Shown one piece after another: positions 8,762-16,818 of a stretch of 64,000 nucleotides of DNA. The notes below the pieces were generated by a model, which saw only the letters and a program-made list of their open reading frames with translations, did no database searches and had not been told where the DNA came from. The DNA is from Marinoscillum pacificum (GTDB taxonomy: Bacteria > Bacteroidota > Bacteroidia > Cytophagales > Cyclobacteriaceae). Position 1 is the stretch's first letter; every line of letters starts with the position of its first letter. Where the stretch lies: assembly GCF_024714495.1 (NCBI RefSeq), contig NZ_JAMZMJ010000004.1, forward strand, positions 124,001 to 188,000, read 5' to 3'. The translations under genes were made by a program, and so were the position numbers.

Positions 8762-9543
8762 AACTAACTGATGACATAGCAACACAATGGTGGATGGACA
8801 GCTTGGAAGGTCCACTGGCTGAAGCTCAACAGCAACAGCTGGAGGAGTATCTAAAAGCGAATCCTGTTTTTGCTGAAGAATTGGAACAGCAGTCTTCTCT
8901 CTGGAATAGTATGGGTGACCTTAAAACACCTGAACCTTCCTCAGAAATGGATTTGCGATTCGAAGCAATGCTAGGACAAGCAGTGGCAGAATCCAGGAAA
9001 CCAACCATTGCGGACCAGTTGAAGACATGGTTTATAGCCAATTGGCATGTAAATCTTGGTTCTCTAGCGATGGGAATGGTAATAGGTATCTTCTTCATCC
9101 CAAAGCAGCAAAATGATGTTGCTAACCTGACTGCAGAAGTGCAGAACATGAAAGAAATGCTGATGCTGACCATGATTGAAAAGCCTCAGGCACAGGATCG
9201 GATCAAAGCGGTAAACCTGACGAAGGAATTACCAAAAGCCGACTCCAAAGTGACTGATGCCTTGATCTCCACACTCAATCAGGATGAAAGCATTAATGTT
9301 CGTTTGGCCGCATTGGAAGCACTGATTCCTTATGGCAAGCAAAGTGAAGTAAGACAAGCTCTTATTCAGTCAATCAAGGTGCAGAATTCTCCACTTGTGC
9401 AGGTGGCTTTGGCTGACGCGATGATCATGCTTCAAGAAAAAGCTGCTGTAGAATCATTTAAAGATATGCTGCAATCGGAAGATGTAGTCGAAAGCATCAA
9501 GCCAAAACTACAATCGACCATTGAAACACTGCGGTCTATTTAA
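8758..9543 (+). CDS. anti-sigma factor with C-terminal HEAT repeats
   Basis: The 261-residue protein follows the sigma gene with a 4-base overlap. Residues 1-55 form a short acidic helical domain (WWMDSLEGPL, LEEYLKANP, WNSMG) like the sigma-binding domain of Bacteroidota anti-sigma factors, without zinc-finger Cys or His. A single membrane helix lies at about 98-115. A coiled segment follows, and residues about 150-260 carry two to three HEAT-like repeats (INVRLAALEALIPYG, VQVALADAMIML). The protein would be anchored in the inner membrane with the HEAT part probably in the periplasm, where it may sense an envelope protein. Coupling to the sigma gene is clear; the sensing role of the repeats is inferred. 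Confidence 0.85.
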   Translation: MKLTDDIATQWWMDSLEGPLAEAQQQQLEEYLKANPVFAEELEQQSSLWNSMGDLKTPEPSSEMDLRFEAMLGQAVAESRKPTIADQLKTWFIANWHVNLGSLAMGMVIGIFFIPKQQNDVANLTAEVQNMKEMLMLTMIEKPQAQDRIKAVNLTKELPKADSKVTDALISTLNQDESINVRLAALEALIPYGKQSEVRQALIQSIKVQNSPLVQVALADAMIMLQEKAAVESFKDMLQSEDVVESIKPKLQSTIETLRSI

Positions 9544-9566
9544 TAAGACTCAAACTAAAAGAACTA

Positions 9567-10412
9567 ATGAAATCAATGATACTGATACTGCTGACCACTA
9601 TTATCTGGCCACAGGATCACAAAAAAGAAATAAAAATAACTGACGAGATCAGTACTGGAGGAACTCCTAAAACGATCGTAATCGATAATATTTTCGGTGA
9701 AATTACCATCAAACGATCTAGTAGTTCATCGATCAAGTACGATGTAACCAAGACCATTTCTGCAAGAAATGAAAGTGACCTTCAAAAAGGTATTTCTGAG
9801 ATGAACTTAAAAGTGATCAATCGTAATGACTCCATCATTCTATACCTGGCTGCACCGTTCATTTGTGACAAATGGAGTGGTTGCTATCGACAAGGAAGAT
9901 GGATCCAGCGTGACAAAGATGATTACGATTTTGTGTTTGATTTTGAGCTAGAGATTCCTGCAAATTCAAATCTAGATGTACAGACCGTGGATCAGGGAAA
10001 TGTGAAAATCACGGGAATAGAAGGCTTAATAAGTGCCAACAATGTCAATGGAGATGTAACTATCAAAGGTGCACGAGCTATAGATGAAGCTTGTACTGTA
10101 AATGGAGATGTGGATGTCTTTTTCAAGTCGAACCCTAACTCAGATGGCACTTACAAAACAATCAATGGGACTATCAACCTGTATTTGATGGATCGAATGA
10201 ATGCCAGAGTTACGGCTAAAACCATGCATGGCAATCTGTATTCAGCATTTGACTATGAGTCCATAGCTCCCAAACTAAAAAAGACCACTTCCAAAAGTGA
10301 TGAGGCGACCATTTATGAACTGGACCAATCATTCGCTATAGAAATTGGTCAAAATGGCCCTCTACTCTCAATCGAGACACTAAACGGAGATATTTATTTA
10401 AAAAGACAATAA
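9567..10412 (+). CDS. DUF4097 beta-strand repeat protein, exported
   Basis: The 281-residue protein has a short N-terminal hydrophobic stretch (MILILLTTIIW) and then repeating beta strands with the Asn-Gly-Asp pattern of DUF4097 (NVNGDVTIKG, TVNGDVDVFF, TINGTINLYL, TLNGDIYLKRQ). Such proteins fold as a right-handed beta-helix and are called putative adhesins, although a regulatory or envelope stress role is more usual next to ECF sigma factors. The gene follows the anti-sigma gene by 23 bases and precedes a second DUF4097 gene by 30 bases, so the four genes form one operon. Two Cys (FICDKWSGC) may form a disulfide. The molecular function is unknown. Confidence 0.82.
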   Translation: MKSMILILLTTIIWPQDHKKEIKITDEISTGGTPKTIVIDNIFGEITIKRSSSSSIKYDVTKTISARNESDLQKGISEMNLKVINRNDSIILYLAAPFICDKWSGCYRQGRWIQRDKDDYDFVFDFELEIPANSNLDVQTVDQGNVKITGIEGLISANNVNGDVTIKGARAIDEACTVNGDVDVFFKSNPNSDGTYKTINGTINLYLMDRMNARVTAKTMHGNLYSAFDYESIAPKLKKTTSKSDEATIYELDQSFAIEIGQNGPLLSIETLNGDIYLKRQ

Positions 10413-10442
10413 CCGGGCACCGCTCGACAAAATAGAATTAAC

Positions 10443-11258
10443 ATGAAAAAGTTAGCAATCTTATTATTCGGAATATTCATTGCCGCAACAGCGGTAGCAC
10501 AAGACGAAGGGTTCTCGGAGCAATTTACTATACCACTAACCAAGCCTGGAGAAAGAGCCTACATTAAACTGGACCAGGTGCAGGGGGATATCAAAGTAAC
10601 AGCCTATGATGGCAAAGAAGTCATCATCATTGCCAAGTCAAGTGGTAAAAACCTGAATAATCATCGACAAAAAGATGACAATATACCTGCAGGAATGAAA
10701 AAAGTATCCTCTACAGGCATTGAGTTGAGAGCGAAAGAAAACAACAACAAGATCGATATCGATTCGGAATCCTGGAAAGCCCGAATTGACATTGAGATGA
10801 AAGTACCCGCAAACTGTGATCTGGATTTGCACACCGTGCACGGAATTATTGAGGTAACAGGTGTAAATGGTGCCATGGACCTGTCCGGAGTAAACGGAGG
10901 AATCAACTTGTCCAATGTGAGCGGATCCATAGTTTCTAACACCGTCAACGGAGAGGTGAAGGTGACACTGCAGAAAATTACATCGGGCGAGCCTATGTCC
11001 TTCGTAACCCTTAATGGTAACGTGGATGTGACACTACCTGCGTCAACTAAAGCAACTACCAAAATGAAATCTGATCAGGGAGATATATACACGGACTTTG
11101 ATATGGACATGGAGCGCTCCAAAACCAATGTAAAACGTGACGATGGTAAATATGAAGTATCCATCAACCAATGGGTTTATGGCAAAATCAATGGTGGTGG
11201 CCCAGAATACACCATGAAAAATATGAATGGAAATATCATTGTTAGGAAAGGGAAGTAA
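10443..11258 (+). CDS. DUF4097 beta-strand repeat protein, exported
   Basis: The 271-residue protein has a clear signal peptide (residues 1-19, LLFGIFIAATAVAQ, cut after Ala-Gln-like site). Repeated strands follow with motifs VHGIIEVTGVNG, LSGVNGGINLSNVSG, TVNGEVKV, TLNGNVDV and MNGNIIVRKGK at the end. It is a paralogue of the preceding gene and probably arose by tandem duplication. It is the last gene of the sigma / anti-sigma operon; a palindromic repeat starts 16 bases after its stop. The protein is likely periplasmic or on the outer membrane. Its role within the sigma response is not known. Confidence 0.85.
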   Translation: MKKLAILLFGIFIAATAVAQDEGFSEQFTIPLTKPGERAYIKLDQVQGDIKVTAYDGKEVIIIAKSSGKNLNNHRQKDDNIPAGMKKVSSTGIELRAKENNNKIDIDSESWKARIDIEMKVPANCDLDLHTVHGIIEVTGVNGAMDLSGVNGGINLSNVSGSIVSNTVNGEVKVTLQKITSGEPMSFVTLNGNVDVTLPASTKATTKMKSDQGDIYTDFDMDMERSKTNVKRDDGKYEVSINQWVYGKINGGGPEYTMKNMNGNIIVRKGK

Positions 11259-11273
11259 CTGACAATTACCAAA

Positions 11274-11392
11274 GAGGCTGTATCAATAATCCTATTGGCA
11301 AGCATCTCTAGACCTTGCTGTAAAGTCTTGAAAGAGCAAAGTTGAAGATAGATTTCTCCAAAGTCGAAATGACACCTTATTGATACAGTCTC
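11274..11392. repeat. dispersed palindromic repeat, copy 1
   Basis: This intergenic element has nearly perfect terminal inverted repeats: 11274-11289 pairs with 11377-11392 (15 of 16 bases). Bases 11350-11374 are identical, in reverse complement, to 52991-53015 in a second element (25 of 25). The transcript would fold into a long hairpin. It lies after the DUF4097 operon and ends in a T-rich run (11393-11400), so it could also terminate transcription on the plus strand. It carries no coding frame of note. Elements with an ATTTCGACTTTGGAGAAAT-like core are common between genes in Bacteroidota genomes; that is from general knowledge, not a search. Confidence 0.75.
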
Positions 11393-11472
11393 TATTTTTT
11401 TTGATGTAATCTGCAACCTTCGGGAGTTCGCGAAGTACTTTCTGTGATCAATCTTACCAAACTAAACTCATC

Positions 11473-13836
11473 ATGCTCAAGAACTTCATCAAGGTAGCCC
11501 TCCGCACCATTCGCAGAAACAAAGTTTACAGCACCATCAATATTCTAGGACTTGCCATTGGTCTGGCATGCGCCATATTGATCCTTCTTTGGGTGCAAGA
11601 TGAAGTGAATTACAACACCCATCACCAGCATATCAATCAGATCTATCAGGTGATGGAAAATCAAAACTATGAAGACCGAATTGGCACAACCTATTCTACA
11701 CCTGGCCCGCTTGGCCCTTACTTGAAACAGACCTATCCAGAAGTAGAATATTCATCGCGTCTCACCTGGGAATCAGAAAACCTCTTTACCGTAGATGATC
11801 GCTCGTTTTATGAAAATGGACGTTACGTAGATGCTGATTACTTCAATATTTTCACATTTGAGTTTTTACACGGAAACCCTGAACAGCCATTTACTACTAA
11901 AACCTCATTGGTTCTTACAGAGAAGTTGGCCAAGAAATATTTTCAGGATGAAAACCCAGTTGGAAAAACCATCAAACTCAATAATGAAGACCTGTTTACT
12001 GTCTCAGGAGTGGTGAAAAAATGGCCTGACAACACAACTTACGGCGATTTTGATTACCTCATCAACTTCGAGTTTTTCTGGGAAGAAAATGGTCAGTGGC
12101 TGCACCAATGGGGTAATAACAATGTGAGATTGTTTGTCCAATTAGCTCCGGGAGTCGCATGGGAAGAGTTCAGCGACAAAATCACCAATCTTCTGGAAGA
12201 AAAGAATGATCACAATGCCGTTCAATTATTCCTACACCCTTTATCAAAACTTCACTTGTACTCTAGCTGGGACAATGGCGTTCAGGATGGCGGCAGAATT
12301 AGATACGTTAGAATTTTCACCATCATAGCATTCTTCATCTTGCTCATAGCTAGTATCAATTTCATGAATCTGGCAACCGCTCAAGCTGTAAAACGTGCCA
12401 AAGAAGTAGGACTGAGAAAAGTGGTTGGAGCTTATAAAGCCAATCTGGTGACACAGTTTCTGAGTGAGTCTGTAGTGTTTGCTATTTTCTCAGGAATCAT
12501 AGCGATGGTATTGGTCTTCCTATTGCTCAAGCCATTCAACGCATTGACAGAAAAGGCTATTTCGTTCAACCTGGAACCGATAACCATTTTCATTCTAATT
12601 GGCCTGGTTTTGATTACTGGAATCGCCTCTGGAAGTTATCCTGCTTTCTATATTGCCAAATTCCAACCTGCGAGTGTTCTGAAAGGTCAAATGAAAAGCG
12701 GGCGTGGGGCTTCTCGGTTTAGAAAAGCATTGGTAACTACTCAATTCATCCTTTCTATCATCATGATCTTCTGCACCATTGTAGTATATCAGCAGCTGGT
12801 CTTTGTCCAAAATCAAGAAACTGGTTTCAGCAAAGAGGGACTGATCTATGTACAAATGCACCAAAACATGGGAGAGAAATATGAGCTGATCAAAGATCAG
12901 CTATCAAAAAATCCGGACATCAAAATGGTCACAGCCATGAGTCAACCTCCATTAGGGTTTGGTAACTCCACCTGGGGATTTGATTGGCCAGGAAAAGATC
13001 CTCAATCGAAAATACTTTTCAGCAATCTCAGCATTGACAACACCTGGACGGAGACCTTTGAAATCCCGCTAGCTGCTGGAAGAAGCTATGACAAGAAATA
13101 CACCAGCGACACACTTCACTTCATGGTCAATGAAGCTGGAGCCAAGGCCATGGGTTTCACTCCTGAAGAAGTCGTAGATCAATCAGTGACACTCTGGGGT
13201 GACCGGCATGGAAAAGTCATTGGAGTATTCAAAGACTTCAACTTTGCCTCCTCGAGAAGCAAGATCCATGCACTGCTGATGGTTCATGATCCCGAGTGGT
13301 TCAATTACCTGGTGGTACGCGCTCAACCTGGTAAAAACCGAGAAGCAATCAATGTATTGCAATCGGTATATCAGGAATTTGCTCCGGCTTACCCGTTCGA
13401 ATATCAGTTTGTAGATGATACCTGGAAAGAATTTTACGAGAACGAGGCGAGGACAGCCAAGCTATTCAACACTTTCGCTATGGTAGCGATCTTCATTTCT
13501 TGTCTTGGTTTGTTCGGATTAGCTGCATTTGCCATTCAACAACGCACCAAGGAAATAGGAGTTCGAAAAGTACTTGGAGCCTCTATTTTCTCGATCATTC
13601 AGATCACAACAAGAGAATTTACTTTACTGGTTCTCATTGCCGCCGTTATTGGCTCACCTGTTGCCTGGTATTTGATGGACCTTTGGCTAGATGACTTTGC
13701 CTTCCGAGTAGATTTAACTTTCATCATACCTTTAGTTTCTACGCTGCTAGCCATCATGGTGGCGATAGCAACTGTGACCTATCATGCGATAAAGGCAAGT
13801 AGAACAAATCCTGTAAAAGCTCTGAAATATGAGTGA
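11473..13836 (+). CDS. FtsX/MacB-type ABC transporter permease
   Basis: This 787-residue protein has the duplicated FtsX layout found in Bacteroidota permeases. There is an N-terminal membrane helix (about 20-42, INILGLAIGLACAILILLW), a periplasmic MacB core domain, three helices around 283-400, a short NPAxVL-like box (FQPASVLKG), another helix near 425, a second periplasmic domain and three C-terminal helices after about residue 665. EVGLRKVVGA and EIGVRKVLGA are the paired FtsX signatures before the helices. The ATPase partner is not adjacent. Such permeases work in mechanotransmission or lipoprotein or drug export. The start is the ATG at 11473, 80 bases after the palindromic repeat, so it is not clearly part of the sigma operon. 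Confidence 0.92.
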   Translation: MLKNFIKVALRTIRRNKVYSTINILGLAIGLACAILILLWVQDEVNYNTHHQHINQIYQVMENQNYEDRIGTTYSTPGPLGPYLKQTYPEVEYSSRLTWESENLFTVDDRSFYENGRYVDADYFNIFTFEFLHGNPEQPFTTKTSLVLTEKLAKKYFQDENPVGKTIKLNNEDLFTVSGVVKKWPDNTTYGDFDYLINFEFFWEENGQWLHQWGNNNVRLFVQLAPGVAWEEFSDKITNLLEEKNDHNAVQLFLHPLSKLHLYSSWDNGVQDGGRIRYVRIFTIIAFFILLIASINFMNLATAQAVKRAKEVGLRKVVGAYKANLVTQFLSESVVFAIFSGIIAMVLVFLLLKPFNALTEKAISFNLEPITIFILIGLVLITGIASGSYPAFYIAKFQPASVLKGQMKSGRGASRFRKALVTTQFILSIIMIFCTIVVYQQLVFVQNQETGFSKEGLIYVQMHQNMGEKYELIKDQLSKNPDIKMVTAMSQPPLGFGNSTWGFDWPGKDPQSKILFSNLSIDNTWTETFEIPLAAGRSYDKKYTSDTLHFMVNEAGAKAMGFTPEEVVDQSVTLWGDRHGKVIGVFKDFNFASSRSKIHALLMVHDPEWFNYLVVRAQPGKNREAINVLQSVYQEFAPAYPFEYQFVDDTWKEFYENEARTAKLFNTFAMVAIFISCLGLFGLAAFAIQQRTKEIGVRKVLGASIFSIIQITTREFTLLVLIAAVIGSPVAWYLMDLWLDDFAFRVDLTFIIPLVSTLLAIMVAIATVTYHAIKASRTNPVKALKYE

Positions 13837-13887
13837 CATTTTGCTGAATCATGAGTTAACTCACTATATGTCAACTATTTCATACTT

Positions 13888-13983
13888 ATGTCACTTCCAA
13901 GTGGATTATTCAAAAAGCACATTGGAGGCACTATGCGCTTCTACGATGATGAAAAAGAAGCCCTGAAGTATTTAACTCAATAA
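13888..13983 (+). pseudogene. possible gene remnant, 31 codons
   Basis: A 31-codon frame sits between the ends of two convergent genes and overlaps the MBL hydrolase end by 7 bases. Its C-terminal half (IGGTMRFYDDEKEALKYLTQ) resembles the last residues of small STAS-like proteins, which often end in a D-x-E-x-A-x-x-W/Y-L helix. The frame is open only back to a stop at 13852. This looks like the stump of a longer gene whose 5' part was deleted, but a chance frame or a genuine micro-protein cannot be excluded. Confidence 0.3.
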
Positions 13984-14684
13984 GACTTCAGGTATTTATC
14001 AACGTACTTTAGAACCTGCTGCCGACTGACAGGCTTACCATGTCCCAGGTAAAATACGTCCAAATCATAGGCGAGTATCTTGTCAAAACTCTGCTTCAAT
14101 AGAGACAAGTCATCATGAAATGCCGGATGCTTCACTCTGGAATGAAGCATGATTCCTCCAAGCCCAACGCCTGAAGACATCATGTCCATTATGATTGCTT
14201 CTTTGTTGGGTAAAACCACGGAAATAGAACCAGCTGTATGACCAGGAGTATGAATAATTTTCGCTCCGGTTACCCATTCATTTAGATCATACTCCTCCTG
14301 ATCCATGATGATATCTGGAGTGAAAGATCTCGTTTTAATGCCTTTAACTAATCGTTTAAAAAGATGCGCCCAAAGCACGGTTGGTTTCATAGTAGCTACG
14401 TTTGCCTCTCCTTTCTCGTAAAATGGTGTATCTAGTTGATGTGCTAAAACAGGCACTTTGAGCTCCCTGTTAATCTCCCCTACACTTCCAAAATGATCCA
14501 TATGACCATGCGTCACCACAATCAATCGAATATCAGATGGACTAAACCCATGGTTGTTGATTTCTTCAAAAATCTTCCTGGAACTACCAGGAACACCTGT
14601 ATCAACTAAAACAAGACCATTCTTACCTTGAATTATAAAACAATTCATCATGTGTTTGGGCCAAATACTAATTGGAATTATCAT
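13977..14684 (-). CDS. MBL-fold metallo-hydrolase
   Basis: The 235-residue protein is a metallo-beta-lactamase-fold hydrolase. The binuclear metal site is intact: H59, H61, D63 and H64 in THGHMDHFG, His in HTPGHTAGS, Asp in IIMDMMSSG and a late His in YLGHGKPVS. There is no signal peptide, so it is cytoplasmic. The substrate is not evident; glyoxalase II-like, quorum-quenching lactonase-like and general esterase members share this pattern. It lies downstream of the Crp/Fnr gene on the same strand, separated by 58 bases. A palindrome (14683-14690 with 14704-14711) spans its start codon. No link to the adjacent permease operon can be shown. Confidence 0.9.
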   Translation of the reverse strand: MIIPISIWPKHMMNCFIIQGKNGLVLVDTGVPGSSRKIFEEINNHGFSPSDIRLIVVTHGHMDHFGSVGEINRELKVPVLAHQLDTPFYEKGEANVATMKPTVLWAHLFKRLVKGIKTRSFTPDIIMDQEEYDLNEWVTGAKIIHTPGHTAGSISVVLPNKEAIIMDMMSSGVGLGGIMLHSRVKHPAFHDDLSLLKQSFDKILAYDLDVFYLGHGKPVSRQQVLKYVDKYLKSY

Positions 14685-14742
14685 AGCTTCTCCTTTTTAT
14701 TGCGAAGCTATCAGAGCTTTTTACCTCAAAAAATCACCTATG

Positions 14743-15336
14743 TTACTTTCGTTGTGCTCTTATTCTGCTAAGAGACTGAGGTTGAATACCAAGGTAAGAC
14801 GCCAGGAATTTAACGGGTACATTCATGGCAATATTGGGTCTATTCTTTAGTAGTTTTTCATAACGTTCGCTAGCACTTAATCGCTGCAAATCCAACAACC
14901 TTTCCCCTGATCTTAAAATGGCTTCTTCCGTAAAACCAGAGCAGAATCTTGGCCAGGAATTGACTTCTCGGTATACCCGATCATAGTCTGTTTTATTAAC
15001 CATCAACAAAGTAGAATCTGTCATGGCTTGTACTGATTCAGTTGATTTGACCCCTCGTTGAAACCCTTCATAAGATGAAATCATTTGACCTTTTTCTCCA
15101 AGCGAGGTGGTAAACTCTTCTCCATTTTCATTGAGAAAAAAAGTTCTTACATATCCTGAATTGATAAAATAAAGATGATGAACCAGATTCCCTTGATGTA
15201 TCAAAATTTCTCCTTTTTTTGCTTGAACTACCTGAAAACAAGATCTGATCAGGTCCAAATCGTCTTTGGCAACTGAATTGAATGCCTCTAACTGATCGAG
15301 GAGAAGCTGATATGGTGAGGCAGTAACAGGAATCAT
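14743..15336 (-). CDS. Crp/Fnr-family transcriptional regulator
   Basis: The protein has a cyclic-nucleotide-binding-like beta roll (about 25-125; KKGEILIHQGNLVHHLYFINSG, in fragments) and a C-terminal winged helix with NVPVKFLASYLGIQPQSLSRIR as the recognition region. I use the ATG at 15336 (197 residues). The frame is open to 15519, but that extension would run into the divergent permease gene and contains nothing like the family. There are no N-terminal Cys for an Fe-S cluster, so it is not FNR proper. Because it is divergent from the permease - dehydrogenase operon with 133 bases between, it is a good candidate for its regulator. The effector is unknown. Confidence 0.88.
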   Translation of the reverse strand: MIPVTASPYQLLLDQLEAFNSVAKDDLDLIRSCFQVVQAKKGEILIHQGNLVHHLYFINSGYVRTFFLNENGEEFTTSLGEKGQMISSYEGFQRGVKSTESVQAMTDSTLLMVNKTDYDRVYREVNSWPRFCSGFTEEAILRSGERLLDLQRLSASERYEKLLKNRPNIAMNVPVKFLASYLGIQPQSLSRIRAQRK

Positions 15337-15469
15337 AACACAACAAGATACATTCTCCTTTGAAAAAATTCCAAATAATTTAGAACGACATTGAGTATTC
15401 ACTAATATTTTCACCCGTTTACTGAAAAAAAGAGCTATCGACTTAGTATTTTTAGAATCAAAACTCACT

Positions 15470-16789
15470 ATGCCTATGCCTTCATCAAATCCCACTCTTA
15501 AAAAAACTCTCGGACCCATTATGCTCTGGGGACTGGGGGTAGGCTATGTCATCTCTGGCATGTACTTCGGGTGGAATTTGGGACTTGCTGAAGGTGGCAC
15601 ATCAGGTCTAGCCATTGCTACTTTCTTTATCATCATCATGTATTTGACCTTTACCTTTAGCTATACCGAATTGGCCTGTGCGATTCCAAAGGCTGGAGGT
15701 GCTTTTGACTATGCGGACAGAGCATTGGGCAAGAACCTGGGCTTTGTTGCCGGGATGGCACAAAATGTCGAATTCATCTTTGCTCCACCTGCTATTGCAG
15801 CAGCCATTGGTGCATATTTTCATATTTTTCTTCCTCAGGTAGACACCATTTACATCGCGATAGTGGCTTATTTGCTTTTTACTGGGCTCAACATAGTTGG
15901 AGTAAAAGCTGCAGCCATCTTTGAATTGGTCATCACGATATTGGCAGTTCTGGAATTGTTGATTTTTGCGGGGGTTTGTCTGCCAAATGTGGAATGGAAA
16001 AATCTGGAATTAAATGCACTCCCCAATGGATATCAGGGAGCTTTTGCGGCGATCCCATTTGCCATATGGTTCTTCCTGGCCATAGAAGGGGTAGCTAATG
16101 TAGCAGAAGAGGCCAGAAACCCACAACGCAGCATTCTAATTGGTTTTGGCTCTGCGATTATGACACTCGTTGTGCTTTGCTTGCTAACGTTCGTTTCTGC
16201 TGTTGGCGTAGATGGATGGGAATCAGTAGTCTATCCTCCAGGAAGCACAGATGCTTCAGATAGTCCGTTACCATTGGCTCTTGCCAAAATTGTAGGCGAT
16301 GGACATATCTTATACCATCTCCTAATTACTGTTGGGCTATTTGGATTAGTTGCCTCCTTTCACGGAATCATCCTTGCCGCGGGCCGCTCTACATTTGAGT
16401 TTGGAAGAGTTGGATACATTCCGAAAAAACTGGGAAAAGTACATCCTAAAACCAGCACTCCAGCTAATGCATTGATCGTGAATATGCTGATTGGTATTGT
16501 CGCTTTGATCACTGGAAAAACCGGTGAAATTATCACCATAGCCTGTTTCGGTGCATTGACTTTATACATTATTTCGATGATCGCATTCTTCCAATTACGC
16601 AAACATGAACCGGATTTGGAAAGACCGTTCAAAGTTCCTTTGTACCCAATATTTCCAGCAGTGGCATTAGTGATTGCGACCATCGCTTTGGCAGCAATGA
16701 CCGTATACAATTTACAGCTTGCAGGTATCTATTTTCTAATCATGGCAGGAGCCTACATCTGGTTTCAGTTTACCAATAAAAACTCCTAA
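15470..16789 (+). CDS. eat: ethanolamine permease-like APC transporter
   Basis: This is a 439-residue amino acid-polyamine-organocation transporter with about 12 membrane helices. The N-terminus (LGPIMLWGLGVGYVISG, then YFGWNLGLAEGG) and the AIPFAIWFFLAIEGVANVAEE stretch near residue 210 match the ethanolamine permease family. It would import ethanolamine or a similar amino alcohol by proton symport across the inner membrane. It leads an operon with an iron alcohol dehydrogenase, a PuuD-like amidotransferase and an aldehyde dehydrogenase. No ethanolamine ammonia-lyase (eutBC) or microcompartment gene is near. Another amine as substrate is possible. Confidence 0.85.
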   Translation: MPMPSSNPTLKKTLGPIMLWGLGVGYVISGMYFGWNLGLAEGGTSGLAIATFFIIIMYLTFTFSYTELACAIPKAGGAFDYADRALGKNLGFVAGMAQNVEFIFAPPAIAAAIGAYFHIFLPQVDTIYIAIVAYLLFTGLNIVGVKAAAIFELVITILAVLELLIFAGVCLPNVEWKNLELNALPNGYQGAFAAIPFAIWFFLAIEGVANVAEEARNPQRSILIGFGSAIMTLVVLCLLTFVSAVGVDGWESVVYPPGSTDASDSPLPLALAKIVGDGHILYHLLITVGLFGLVASFHGIILAAGRSTFEFGRVGYIPKKLGKVHPKTSTPANALIVNMLIGIVALITGKTGEIITIACFGALTLYIISMIAFFQLRKHEPDLERPFKVPLYPIFPAVALVIATIALAAMTVYNLQLAGIYFLIMAGAYIWFQFTNKNS

Positions 16790-16818
16790 CTTAACCGAGC
16801 ACAATTGCACCACGTAAG

